This document shows, piece after piece, positions 25,843 through 33,804 of a stretch of 64,000 nucleotides of DNA. The notes below the pieces were generated by a model. That model searched no databases. It was not told the DNA's origin and saw only the letters and a list, made by a program, of their open reading frames with translations. Position 1 is the first letter of the stretch. Each line of letters starts with the position of its first letter. This DNA comes from Streptomyces sp. cf386 (GTDB lineage: Bacteria > Actinomycetota > Actinomycetes > Streptomycetales > Streptomycetaceae), in assembly GCF_900103585.1 (NCBI RefSeq), contig NZ_FNHV01000011.1, positions 128,280 to 192,279 on the forward strand, read 5' to 3'. The position numbers and the translations under genes were made by a program.

Positions 25843-28665
25843 TCAGTCGTCCGTCGCCGTCTTGGAAGCCGCCGCCTTCTTCGCCGTCGTCTTCTTCGCG
25901 GCCGTCGTGGTCTTCTTCGCCGCGGTCTTCTTGGCGGCCGTCTTCTTGGCCGGGGCGGCCTTCTTGGCGGCCGTCTTCTTCGCGGGGGCCTTCTTCGCCG
26001 TCTTCTTGGCGGGCCCCTTCGCGCGCTTCTCGGCGAGCAGCTCGAAGCCACGCTCCGGGGTGATCGTCTCGACGCTGTCGCCGGAGCGCAGGGTCGCGTT
26101 GGTCTCCCCGTCGGTGACGTACGGCCCGAAGCGACCGTCCTTGACGACGACCGGCTTCTCGCTCACCGGGTCGGTGCCCAGCTCCTTCAGCGGCGGCTTG
26201 GCGGCCGCACGACCCCGCTGCTTGGGCTGGGCGTAGATCGCCAGCGCCTCTTCGAGGGTGATCGTGAAGAGCTGGTCCTCGGTCTGGAGCGAGCGCGAGT
26301 CCGTGCCCTTCTTCAGATACGGCCCGTAGCGGCCGTTCTGCGCGGTGATCTCCTGGCCCTCGGCGTCCGCGCCGACGACACGCGGCAGCGACATCAGCTT
26401 CAGCGCGTCGTCGAGCGTCACGGTGTCCAGCGACATCGACTTGAAGAGCGAGGCCGTACGCGGCTTCACGGCGTTCTTGCCGGTCTTCGGGGTGCCCTCG
26501 GGGAGCACCTCGGTGACGTACGGGCCGTAGCGGCCGTCCCGGGCGATGATCTGGTGGCCCGTCTGCGGGTCGGCGCCCAGCTCGAAGTCGCCACTCGGCT
26601 TGGCGAGCAGCTCCTCCGCGAGCTCCACGCTCAGCTCGTCCGGCGCCAGGTCCTCGGGGACGTCCGCGCGCTGGTGGTTCTCGGAGTCCTTCTCGCCGCG
26701 CTCGATGTACGGGCCGTAGCGGCCGACCCGCAGCACGATGTCGTTGCCCACCGGGAACGACGACACCTCGCGCGCGTCGATCGCGCCCAGGTCGGTCACC
26801 AGCTCCTTGAGGCCACCGAGGTGGTCCCCGTCGCCGTTGCCGGCGTCGGCCGCGTCGCCGTTGCTGATGCCCTCGCCGAAGTAGAACCGCTTCAGCCACG
26901 GCACCGCCTGCGCCTCGCCGCGCGCGATGCGGTCGAGGTCGTCCTCCATTTTGGCGGTGAAGTCGTAGTCGACGAGCCGCCCGAAGTGCTTCTCCAGGAG
27001 GTTGACCACGGCGAAGGACAGGAAGGACGGGACGAGTGCCGTGCCCTTCTTGAACACATAGCCGCGGTCGAGGATCGTGCCGATGATCGACGCGTACGTC
27101 GACGGGCGGCCGATCTCGCGCTCTTCCAGTTCCTTGACGAGCGAGGCCTCGGTGTAGCGGGCCGGGGGCTTGGTGGCGTGCCCGTCGACCGTGATCTCCT
27201 GGGCGCTCAGCGCGTCGCCCTCGGCGACCTGCGGCAGCCTGCGCTCGCGGTCGTCCAGCTCGGCGTTCGGGTCGTCGGCACCTTCGACGTAGGCCTTCAG
27301 GAAGCCGTGGAAGGTGATCGTCTTGCCGGACGCGCTGAACTCGACGTCCCGCCCGTCGGCCGCAGCGCCGCCGATCTTGACCGTGACCGAGTTGCCGGTC
27401 GCGTCCTTCATCTGCGAGGCGACCGTCCGCTTCCAGATCAGCTCGTAGAGCTTGAACTGGTCGCCGGTCAGCCCGGTCTCGGCAGGCGTGCGGAAGCGGT
27501 CGCCGGAGGGGCGGATCGCCTCGTGCGCCTCCTGCGCGTTCTTGACCTTCCCGGCGTAGGTGCGCGGGGCGGACGGCAGGTAGTCGGCACCGTACAGCTG
27601 CGTGACCTGGGCGCGGGCGGCCGCCACGGCGGTGTCGCTCAGCGTCGTGGAGTCCGTACGCATGTAGGTGATGTAGCCGTTCTCGTACAGCTTCTGCGCG
27701 ACCTGCATCGTGGCCTTCGCGCCGAAGCCGAGCTTGCGGCTGGCCTCCTGCTGCAGCGTCGTCGTACGGAACGGGGCATACGGCGAGCGGCGGTACGGCT
27801 TGGACTCGACGGACCGCACCGAGAACTGCGTGTTCTCCAGGGCGGCGGCGAGGGCGCGGGCGTTCGCCTCGTCGAGGTGGAGGGTGTTCGCGCTCTTGAG
27901 TTGTCCCAGGGAGTCGAAGTCGCGGCCCTGCGCGACCCGCCTGCCGTCGACGGTCTGCAGGCGGGCGACCAGCGACGACGGGTCCGACGAATCCCCCGCG
28001 CGGCCGGTCGCGAAGGTGCCCGTCAGGTCCCAGTACTCAGCAGAACGAAACGCGATGCGCTCGCGTTCCCGCTCGACGACGAGTCGGGTGGCGACGGACT
28101 GCACACGGCCCGCCGACAGACGCGGCATGACCTTCTTCCACAGGACCGGCGAGACCTCGTAGCCGTAGAGGCGGTCGAGGATGCGGCGGGTCTCCTGGGC
28201 GTCGACCAGCTTCTGGTTCAGCTCGCGCGGGTTGGCGACAGCGGCCTGGATCGCGGCCTTGGTGATCTCGTGGAAGACCATCCGCTTGACCGGGACCTTG
28301 GGCTTGAGCACCTCCTGGAGGTGCCACGCGATGGCCTCGCCCTCGCGGTCCTCATCGGTGGCGAGGAAGAGCTCGTCGGAATCCTTCAGCAGGTCCTTGA
28401 GCTTCTTGACCTGCGCCCTCTTGTCGGCGTTGACCACATAGATCGGCTCGAAGTCGTGCTCGACGTCCACGCCGAGGCGGCGCACCTCGCCGGTGTACTT
28501 CTCCGGCACCTCCGCGGCGCCGTTGGGGAGGTCGCGGATGTGCCCGACGCTCGCTTCGACTACGTAGCCGGGGCCCAGGTAGCCCTTGATCGTCTTCGCC
28601 TTGGCAGGCGACTCGACGATGACGAGTCGGCGGCCGCCCTGTGCGGTCTCGCTGGTCGGGGACAA
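25843..28665 (-). CDS. topA: DNA topoisomerase I (type IA)
   Basis: The enzyme relaxes negative supercoils. Toprim (LVIVESPAKAKTIKGYLG, DEDREGEAIAWH) opens the protein. The active-site Tyr is in GYITYMRTDSTT, followed by the IRPSGD and GRPSTYASIIGTILDRGYV blocks. The C-terminal half has several GRYGPYV-type repeats and no Cys4 zinc fingers, ending in a Lys/Ala-rich KKTAAKK tail. All of this is typical of actinobacterial TopA. I chose the TTG at 28665 because the conserved N-terminus SPTSETAQGG follows it and GGAGAG lies upstream; an ATG 31 codons earlier is unsupported. The product is about 940 residues. The basic tail is known to raise processivity in actinobacteria. Confidence 0.95.
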   Translation of the reverse strand: MSPTSETAQGGRRLVIVESPAKAKTIKGYLGPGYVVEASVGHIRDLPNGAAEVPEKYTGEVRRLGVDVEHDFEPIYVVNADKRAQVKKLKDLLKDSDELFLATDEDREGEAIAWHLQEVLKPKVPVKRMVFHEITKAAIQAAVANPRELNQKLVDAQETRRILDRLYGYEVSPVLWKKVMPRLSAGRVQSVATRLVVERERERIAFRSAEYWDLTGTFATGRAGDSSDPSSLVARLQTVDGRRVAQGRDFDSLGQLKSANTLHLDEANARALAAALENTQFSVRSVESKPYRRSPYAPFRTTTLQQEASRKLGFGAKATMQVAQKLYENGYITYMRTDSTTLSDTAVAAARAQVTQLYGADYLPSAPRTYAGKVKNAQEAHEAIRPSGDRFRTPAETGLTGDQFKLYELIWKRTVASQMKDATGNSVTVKIGGAAADGRDVEFSASGKTITFHGFLKAYVEGADDPNAELDDRERRLPQVAEGDALSAQEITVDGHATKPPARYTEASLVKELEEREIGRPSTYASIIGTILDRGYVFKKGTALVPSFLSFAVVNLLEKHFGRLVDYDFTAKMEDDLDRIARGEAQAVPWLKRFYFGEGISNGDAADAGNGDGDHLGGLKELVTDLGAIDAREVSSFPVGNDIVLRVGRYGPYIERGEKDSENHQRADVPEDLAPDELSVELAEELLAKPSGDFELGADPQTGHQIIARDGRYGPYVTEVLPEGTPKTGKNAVKPRTASLFKSMSLDTVTLDDALKLMSLPRVVGADAEGQEITAQNGRYGPYLKKGTDSRSLQTEDQLFTITLEEALAIYAQPKQRGRAAAKPPLKELGTDPVSEKPVVVKDGRFGPYVTDGETNATLRSGDSVETITPERGFELLAEKRAKGPAKKTAKKAPAKKTAAKKAAPAKKTAAKKTAAKKTTTAAKKTTAKKAAASKTATDD

Positions 28666-28912
28666 CTTCGCTCTTCTCTCCGGTCGACGCTGGGCCTCCC
28701 CGGGGTCGCTGGACCCTGGGGTCGGGTGGTGGTGACGCTGCGGAGTGTGACGGTACATCCCGCCCCGTTGTCAAACGGGAAAAGCCCGCAACGGCCACTC
28801 GAACGGTAACCCGACTTCCGCCATTCCTGCCGCCCGGAGTGCCCACCGGCCTTTTCGAGCCTTTCCGGAAGTGGGCCTCCCAATTATCCGCCGCCCAGCT
28901 CATGGGCCGTTC

Positions 28913-29110
28913 TCAGAGGCGGGTGAAGCACCACGTTCCGAGGGTCAGCGCGATCACCGAGACCAGGCCGGCCAGCGTCGCCGATGCGACGGGGCTCACA
29001 CCCTGAGCGACGGGCCGGCGCTGCCGTACCCGGACCGCCGTCCACACCAGCAGCCCTCCTCCGAACAGGGCGAACACCACCCCAGCGAAGATCGCCGGTC
29101 CTCTCTCCAT
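28913..29110 (-). CDS. Small two-helix membrane protein
   Basis: The 65-residue protein has two predicted membrane spans, GPAIFAGVVFALFGGGLLVW and ASATLAGLVSVIALTLGTW, joined by a basic loop (VRVRQRRPVAQG). The ATG at 29110 was chosen because the first helix begins four residues later; an upstream start would add 24 residues with no membrane signal. AAGGGG lies about 11 bases ahead. It is next to topA on the same strand, about 250 bases upstream of it. No function can be given. Confidence 0.6.
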   Translation of the reverse strand: MERGPAIFAGVVFALFGGGLLVWTAVRVRQRRPVAQGVSPVASATLAGLVSVIALTLGTWCFTRL

Positions 29111-29305
29111 GGTTCCGCTTGCCCCTTTTCTCCCGTCCACGACCGCCCAGCCCGGCGAGGCTGACACGCGCGGACGGCGCACAGGCGAACCTCAGGTGAA
29201 CGCGGGGCCGACGCGGCTGTGGACTCTCAACGCCCCGTGTTCCCGCCCACCACAGCAGCCCCACCCCCCTCCTCCCCCTCCTCCCCCTCATGGACCTCAC
29301 CCACC

Positions 29306-30502
29306 TCAGACCTCACCGGGCGCGGGTATCTTTCCGGTCGTCTTCTTGGCGTCGGACCTGCTGACCGTGCACACGACCTTGTTGAAGCCCTGTTCCCAGT
29401 CCTCCTCGTCCACGATCCAGCCATAGACGGTCCGCTCCGGACCCGGCGCCCAGACCGACTCGAATTTGTTCCCGCACAGCTCGGTGGCGTTGTCGGAGCC
29501 GTTCTTGTGGCTCATTTCGCCGGGCGCCTGAACCATGCCTATGACCTGGTCGGTGTGCGGTTCGGCGCAGTCGATCAACGGAGCGTTGTAACCCTCGTCC
29601 TCTTCCTCGTAGACCCAGCGGTCGCCGACGCTCATCTGCCCGACCCACAGGTTCTCGCCGTCGTCGCGGAAACGGCCCACCTCGCCGCCTATCGCGGCAT
29701 GCCGCCCGAGTACGAGACATGCCGTACCGCTGTTCGCCGCGGCGAACCCCTCGTTCGTCGGTACGACGACGTAGCCGGCCGCGTCCGGCAGCGCTTCGGC
29801 GATCGCCGTGCTCTGGTTCGCGCAGCGCCGGGCGCCCCCCGCGCGGGCGTCGGCGAAGTCGGTGGCCGTGTCGACCGCCACGACCTGCCCGTCCGGCCAG
29901 TCGTCGTCGCAGGTCCACGACCCCGAGGTTCGGCACCGACTTGAAGGGCGTCCCCGACCACACCGCCCCGGCGCCGATCCGGGCGTCTCCCCGGGCAAGG
30001 CGGGACCGCCGACTGCGCGACCACCGGCTCCTGGGCCACCGCCACCGGATTCACCGGCTCCCTGCCCGTCAGCTCCCGGACCACCGGCTGCCGGAGCGTC
30101 ACCGCGTGGACCACCCACCGCCGAACCACCCACCACCACACCACCGACGCCTGACCCACCGCCTCCCGGAACGCCTGTCCCCGGAACGTCCGAACCTCCC
30201 GCCCTGGACCCGCCCGGACCCGCAGGCCCTTCCGAGCCCTCATGCCCGGCGACCCCACCCGCCCCACCACCCCTGCCAGCCCCCCCACCCGACACCCCCG
30301 TCGGAGTGCCCGGTGTCTGCGGGGTGTTCGGAGTCGGGCCCGCACCCGGCGTCTGCGGGGCACCGGACGCCGGTCCAAAACCACCCGGCGCCCTCGGCGG
30401 CACCCCGAGCCCTGCACCCGACACGCCCGCCGCCCCGGCGCACCCGGCACCCCCGCCGCCCCCGGCGTCCCTAATGCCCCTGCCACCCCCAGCACCGCCC
30501 AT
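29306..30502 (-). pseudogene. C-terminal sensor-like part of a decayed kinase gene
   Basis: This open stretch has two parts. About 200 residues are Gly/Pro/Ala-rich low complexity with no fold signal. They lead into a well-formed domain (29306–29960) with SWTCDDDWPDGQVVAVDTA, RCANQSTAIAEALP, LIDCAEPHTDQVIGMV and CTVSRSDAKK. The DCAEPH segment resembles the septum-formation/extracytoplasmic domains found after actinobacterial Ser/Thr kinases, and four Cys could form disulfides. No transmembrane helix or start codon with ribosome site precedes it. Upstream lies a broken kinase domain in changing frames. I read it as the extracytoplasmic end of that kinase, left in frame by chance; it could still be expressed as a short protein. 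Confidence 0.55.
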
Positions 30503-30509
30503 CCCAACC

Positions 30510-31083
30510 CCCGCCCCAACACCTCCTGCGCCGACCGCCGCACCAGGTCCTTCACCAGCAACCCCTGCAGCACAGGCGCCAGTTCGCCCACCCGGACCGG
30601 CGGCGTCGGGTCCTCGTCGAGCAGGGCCGTCAGCGTCGCTAAGTCCCCGTGGCGGTGTAGTCGGTGAGCAGCACGCGCGCGTAGGGGTCGCCCGAAGCGT
30701 TCGGCGCCAGAAGGATGTTGGCCGGTTTCACATCCCTGTGGAGGATGCCGATCCGGTGCCCGGCGGTCAGCGCGTCGAGCAGGGCGAGCCCGACGCGGGC
30801 CGCCTGAACGGGCGTCAGCGGCCCGGAACTCCGTACGATCTCCTGAAGGTCCACCGCGCCCGGCACGTACTCCATGACGATCCAGGGCAGCCCCTCGTGC
30901 ACCACCACGTCGTGCACCGTCGCCACATGCGGATGCCCGCGCAGCCGCGCCGCGTGCTGGGCCTCGCTGCGGGCGCGGGCGATGCGAGGTCTCGCTCGCG
31001 TCCATCGGCACGTCCGGGAGCGCGATCTCCTTCATCGCGACGTCGCAGGCCAACTCATCGTCGTGCGCGCGCCGCCTGCTGCC
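30510..31083 (-). pseudogene. Ser/Thr protein kinase remnant (frameshifted, deleted)
   Basis: Kinase pieces are readable but scattered over frames. The N-lobe reads RAHDDELACDVAMKEIALPD (Lys of VAMK is the ATP lysine). After a frameshift near 30,990 comes ARSEAQHAARLRGHPHVATV through WIVMEYVPG and the catalytic loop HRDVKPANILL. The LLTDY segment (DFG position) runs into TATG and a stop. After another shift comes DLATLTALLDEDPTPPV. The glycine-rich loop, the activation segment and most of the C-lobe between TDY and DLATL are missing. It cannot encode an active kinase. Its neighbours on both sides are also remnants. Confidence 0.8.
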
Positions 31084-31132
31084 ATGTTCGAAGAGGCTCA
31101 GCAGCAGTACGGCGAGGAGCAAGTACCCGGCG

Positions 31133-31336
31133 CGGAAGGGCCTCGCCGACGGTCTGCATCCAGTGCGGCAGGGGCGGCGACAACAACTCGGCGAAGTAGC
31201 GCAGGTTGTCGACGGCGGAGAGCCACTCGTACAGGCCTGGGTCGGCGCCGAAGACGTAACCGATCAGCCGTCGTACGGCAACGGGATCGCGGACCACGTC
31301 GTGCCCGAAAACCCGGTCACCGCATCCTCCCGCCAT
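31133..31336 (-). pseudogene. ABC-transporter remnant (ATPase joined to permease end)
   Basis: Residues RVFGHDVVRDPVAVRRLIGY and LYEWLSAVDNLRYFAELL are the stretch just after Walker A in daunorubicin-type ABC ATPases. They run without a break into PLPHWMQTVGEALP, which looks like the last loop of an ABC-2 permease. Both genes have lost everything else, including Walker A, signature and Walker B. The junction is a simple deletion fusion. The next frame gives YLLLAVLLLSLFEHGS, perhaps a further membrane-protein scrap, directly before the kinase remnant. Confidence 0.7.
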
Positions 31337-31390
31337 CCCCGACAGTCACGGTCAACGCACCCTCCCGCCACCCCCGACAGTCACCGTCAC
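31321..31390. repeat. 35-base tandem duplication at the methyltransferase 3' end
   Basis: Two 35-base units (31321–31355 and 31356–31390) agree at about 31 of 35 positions, both carrying CCTCCCGCCA and CCCCGACAGTCAC. The right unit ends inside the stop codon region of the methyltransferase gene, so the duplication probably marks the edge of the rearrangement that created the adjacent remnants. Confidence 0.75.
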
Positions 31391-32931
31391 CGCCCGCCGG
31401 CCGGCTCCAGGAACCCCTGCTCCACCAGCAACCGGATCTGGGCGGGCGTACGGTCACGCAGCAACACCGGGTCCTCGCCCATCAGTTGGGCGATCGCGTC
31501 CAGAATGCGGCCCGCGCTCAGCGAACCGTCGCACACGCCCGCGAACCCCGCGCCGACCGTGTCCACCTGGGTGGCCCGGCGCATGCCGCGGTGCTGGCGC
31601 AGCACGACGTGCTCCGGGTCCTCGGCGCCGGGCAGCCCGACCTGCTCCTGCACGATCTCGCCGACGAGCCTGAAGTGGTCCTCCAGCAGGGCCGCGTCGT
31701 CGCGGACGCGCAGGTAGTCGAGCCGCTCGAAGTGCGCCCGGACCGTGTCGCCGAGCGGCTGCTCGACCGGATGCGGCCACTCCTCCACCGTGATCGAGGG
31801 CACGGCGGCGGATGCCTTCCGCAGGGTGATCCACCCGAACCCGACGGCCTTCACCTTGCGCGCCTCGAACTCGTCCAGCCACGCGTCGTACCGCGCCTGG
31901 TACTCGGCCACGTCACCCCGGTGGTCACCGGCGTCCCTGAGCCACAGCTCGGCGTACTGAGAGATGTCCTGGACCTCGCGCTGCACGATCCAGGCGTCAC
32001 ACCCGCGCGGCACCCACGACCGCAGGCGGTCCTGCCAGTCCTCCCCCTCCACGTGCTGCCAGTTGGCGAGGAACTGCGCGAATCCGCCCTCGTTCAGCCG
32101 CTCCCCCGCCCCCTGAACGATCGAGCGGCACAGATCGTCCCCGCCCATCCCGCCGTCGCGGTAGGTCAGCCGCGCGCCCGGCGAGATCACGAAGGGCGGG
32201 TTGGACACGATCAGGTCGTACGTCTCGCCGTTCCTGAGCGGCTCGAACAGCGAGCCCTCCCGCAGCTCCGCGGCCGGCGCACCGGACAGCGCGAGCGTCA
32301 GCGCGGTGATGTGCAGCGCGCGCGGGTTGAGGTCGGTCGCCGTCACGCGCGTGGCGTGCTGCGCGGCGTGCAGCGCCTGGATGCCGGAGCCGGTACCGAC
32401 ATCGAGGGCGGAGGCGACGGGCCTGCGGACCGTGATGCCGGCGAGCGTCGTGGAAGCCCCGCCGACCCCGAGGACGACCCCCTCGCCCTTGTTCCCGATG
32501 CCGCCCGCCCCACCGACCGCGCACCCCAGGTCGGACACGATGTACCAGTCCTCGCCCCCGGGCCCGCCGTACGGTCGTACGTCCACGGTCGCGGCGAGGT
32601 CGCCGTCGGCGTCACCGGAGTGCTCGCCGACCCTGACCAGCCACCCGCTCTCCAGGCACGCGTCGACAGGCAGAACGCCCGCCACGCGCGCGTGCGGCAC
32701 GGGCTGCTGCAACAGGAACAGCCGTACGAGCGCCTCCAGCGGTGTGTCTCCGCGGGTCGCCCGGAGCGCGGGCACGGTCTCGCTCCGCGCGAGCGCCGCG
32801 TACGCGGGCGCGCCGAGCAGTTCGAGCAGCCCGTCGGCGGTGAAGGAGGCCCTGAGCAGGGCATCCCGCAGCCGGGCGGCGACGTCGGGGCGATCGGAGG
32901 CGGGCAGGGCGGACAGACTGGAGTCACTCAC
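31387..32931 (-). CDS. Class I SAM-dependent methyltransferase (HemK/RsmC-like)
   Basis: This two-part 514-residue protein has an N-terminal helical/winged part of about 150 residues and then a Rossmann methyltransferase domain. Motif I is ALDVGTGSGIQAL, the acidic loop is TATDLNPRAL, and motif IV is SNPPFVISP. The N/D-PP-Y/F motif means it methylates a planar nitrogen (glutamine, adenine or guanine), as in HemK/PrmC, RsmC and RlmG. The C-terminal 170 residues are a family-specific extension. Homologues lie at this place beside topA in Streptomyces (SCO3545 region, from memory). The target is unknown; rRNA or a protein glutamine are the candidates. Confidence 0.85.
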   Translation of the reverse strand: MSDSSLSALPASDRPDVAARLRDALLRASFTADGLLELLGAPAYAALARSETVPALRATRGDTPLEALVRLFLLQQPVPHARVAGVLPVDACLESGWLVRVGEHSGDADGDLAATVDVRPYGGPGGEDWYIVSDLGCAVGGAGGIGNKGEGVVLGVGGASTTLAGITVRRPVASALDVGTGSGIQALHAAQHATRVTATDLNPRALHITALTLALSGAPAAELREGSLFEPLRNGETYDLIVSNPPFVISPGARLTYRDGGMGGDDLCRSIVQGAGERLNEGGFAQFLANWQHVEGEDWQDRLRSWVPRGCDAWIVQREVQDISQYAELWLRDAGDHRGDVAEYQARYDAWLDEFEARKVKAVGFGWITLRKASAAVPSITVEEWPHPVEQPLGDTVRAHFERLDYLRVRDDAALLEDHFRLVGEIVQEQVGLPGAEDPEHVVLRQHRGMRRATQVDTVGAGFAGVCDGSLSAGRILDAIAQLMGEDPVLLRDRTPAQIRLLVEQGFLEPAGGR

Positions 32932-32999
32932 GCCCTCATTGTGACCCGCGCCCGGGCCCGCCCGCCCCGTGAAACCTCAGCAGCCGGACCCGTCAGGCC

Positions 33000-33590
33000 T
33001 CAGCTGTCGGTGGAGGACGCGGACGCCGAAGCGGCCGCCTCCTTGCAGCCCTCCTGCTTGAGCAGCGCGTTCTTGGTGTCGCCGCCCGATTCCAGCTTCT
33101 TCAGGGCGTCGAGGGCGCTCTTGCGCTGGCTCACCACGTCCCGCATCTCTTCGCCGACGTCTCGCAGCCCCGACGCGAACTTCGCCTGGTCCTTGGTGTT
33201 CAGCTTGTCCGTCTGCGTCTTCAGCTCGGCGTAGCTCGTGGAGACCGCGGTGAGCTTCTTGATGGCGTCCTGCTGCTTCTTCGCGCCGTCCTCGACGCCC
33301 GGAGGCGGCCCGGCCTGCTGGAGGAGGGTCGCGCGTGCCTTGAAGCCTTCGGCGAGGTCCTGGAACGCCTGGGCGTCGACCTTCTGCAGCTCCTTGGGCG
33401 GGCTGTCCTTGGCCGCCTTGGTGATCGCGGCGTCGGCTGCCGCGATCTTCGCGTTCTGCGCCGGCGCTGTGTCGCAGATCTTCTTGGCCCAGGCGTCCAG
33501 CTCCGGGTTGCCCTCGTCGCTCGTGCATCCCGTCAGTGCCAGCGCCAGCACCGCACCGCCGGACAGTGCGGCCGTGAGCTTCTTGTTCAC
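33000..33590 (-). CDS. Small helical lipoprotein
   Basis: The 196-residue product has a classic lipoprotein signal, KKLTAALSGGAVLALALTGC, with the lipobox Cys near residue 22. The mature part is Lys/Ala/Asp/Gln-rich and should be a helical bundle (KKQQDAIKKLTAVSTSYAEL and similar), with two further Cys that may pair (KICDTAP near the start, KQEGCKEA near the end). The GTG start at 33590 has AAGGGA nine bases upstream. No family was recognised. It sits between the methyltransferase and the pyrophosphatase genes as in S. coelicolor. It is a surface-anchored protein of unknown role. Confidence 0.78.
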   Translation of the reverse strand: MNKKLTAALSGGAVLALALTGCTSDEGNPELDAWAKKICDTAPAQNAKIAAADAAITKAAKDSPPKELQKVDAQAFQDLAEGFKARATLLQQAGPPPGVEDGAKKQQDAIKKLTAVSTSYAELKTQTDKLNTKDQAKFASGLRDVGEEMRDVVSQRKSALDALKKLESGGDTKNALLKQEGCKEAAASASASSTDS

Positions 33591-33737
33591 CGGTTTGGTC
33601 CCTTCCGTGGCTCTCGGCCCACGGACCCTACACGGCGGGCGCGGGACGACAGCGCGCCACATGTCACTTATGTAGGGTTATCCAACTCTTTGCACCATGT
33701 GAGAGAAGCGTCACGGCAAGGGCGTGAACCAGCACGA

Positions 33738-33777
33738 GGCGGGCGGGCGGCACGTCAACACGCGCCACCCGCCCGCC
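33738..33777 (-). terminator. Hairpin after hppA
   Basis: GGCGGGCGGG (33738–33747) pairs with CCCGCCCGCC (33768–33777), a 10-bp GC-only stem with a 20-base loop. It begins 28 bases beyond the hppA stop codon on the minus strand. Confidence 0.55.
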
Positions 33778-33804
33778 CCTTGAACTGGGCCGCCGTAAGA
33801 CCGC

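Noticed and set aside
28884-29300. Longer 138-codon frame around the small membrane protein
   Set aside because: It is in another frame with an Arg/Gly-rich composition. The 65-residue frame has two clean membrane helices.
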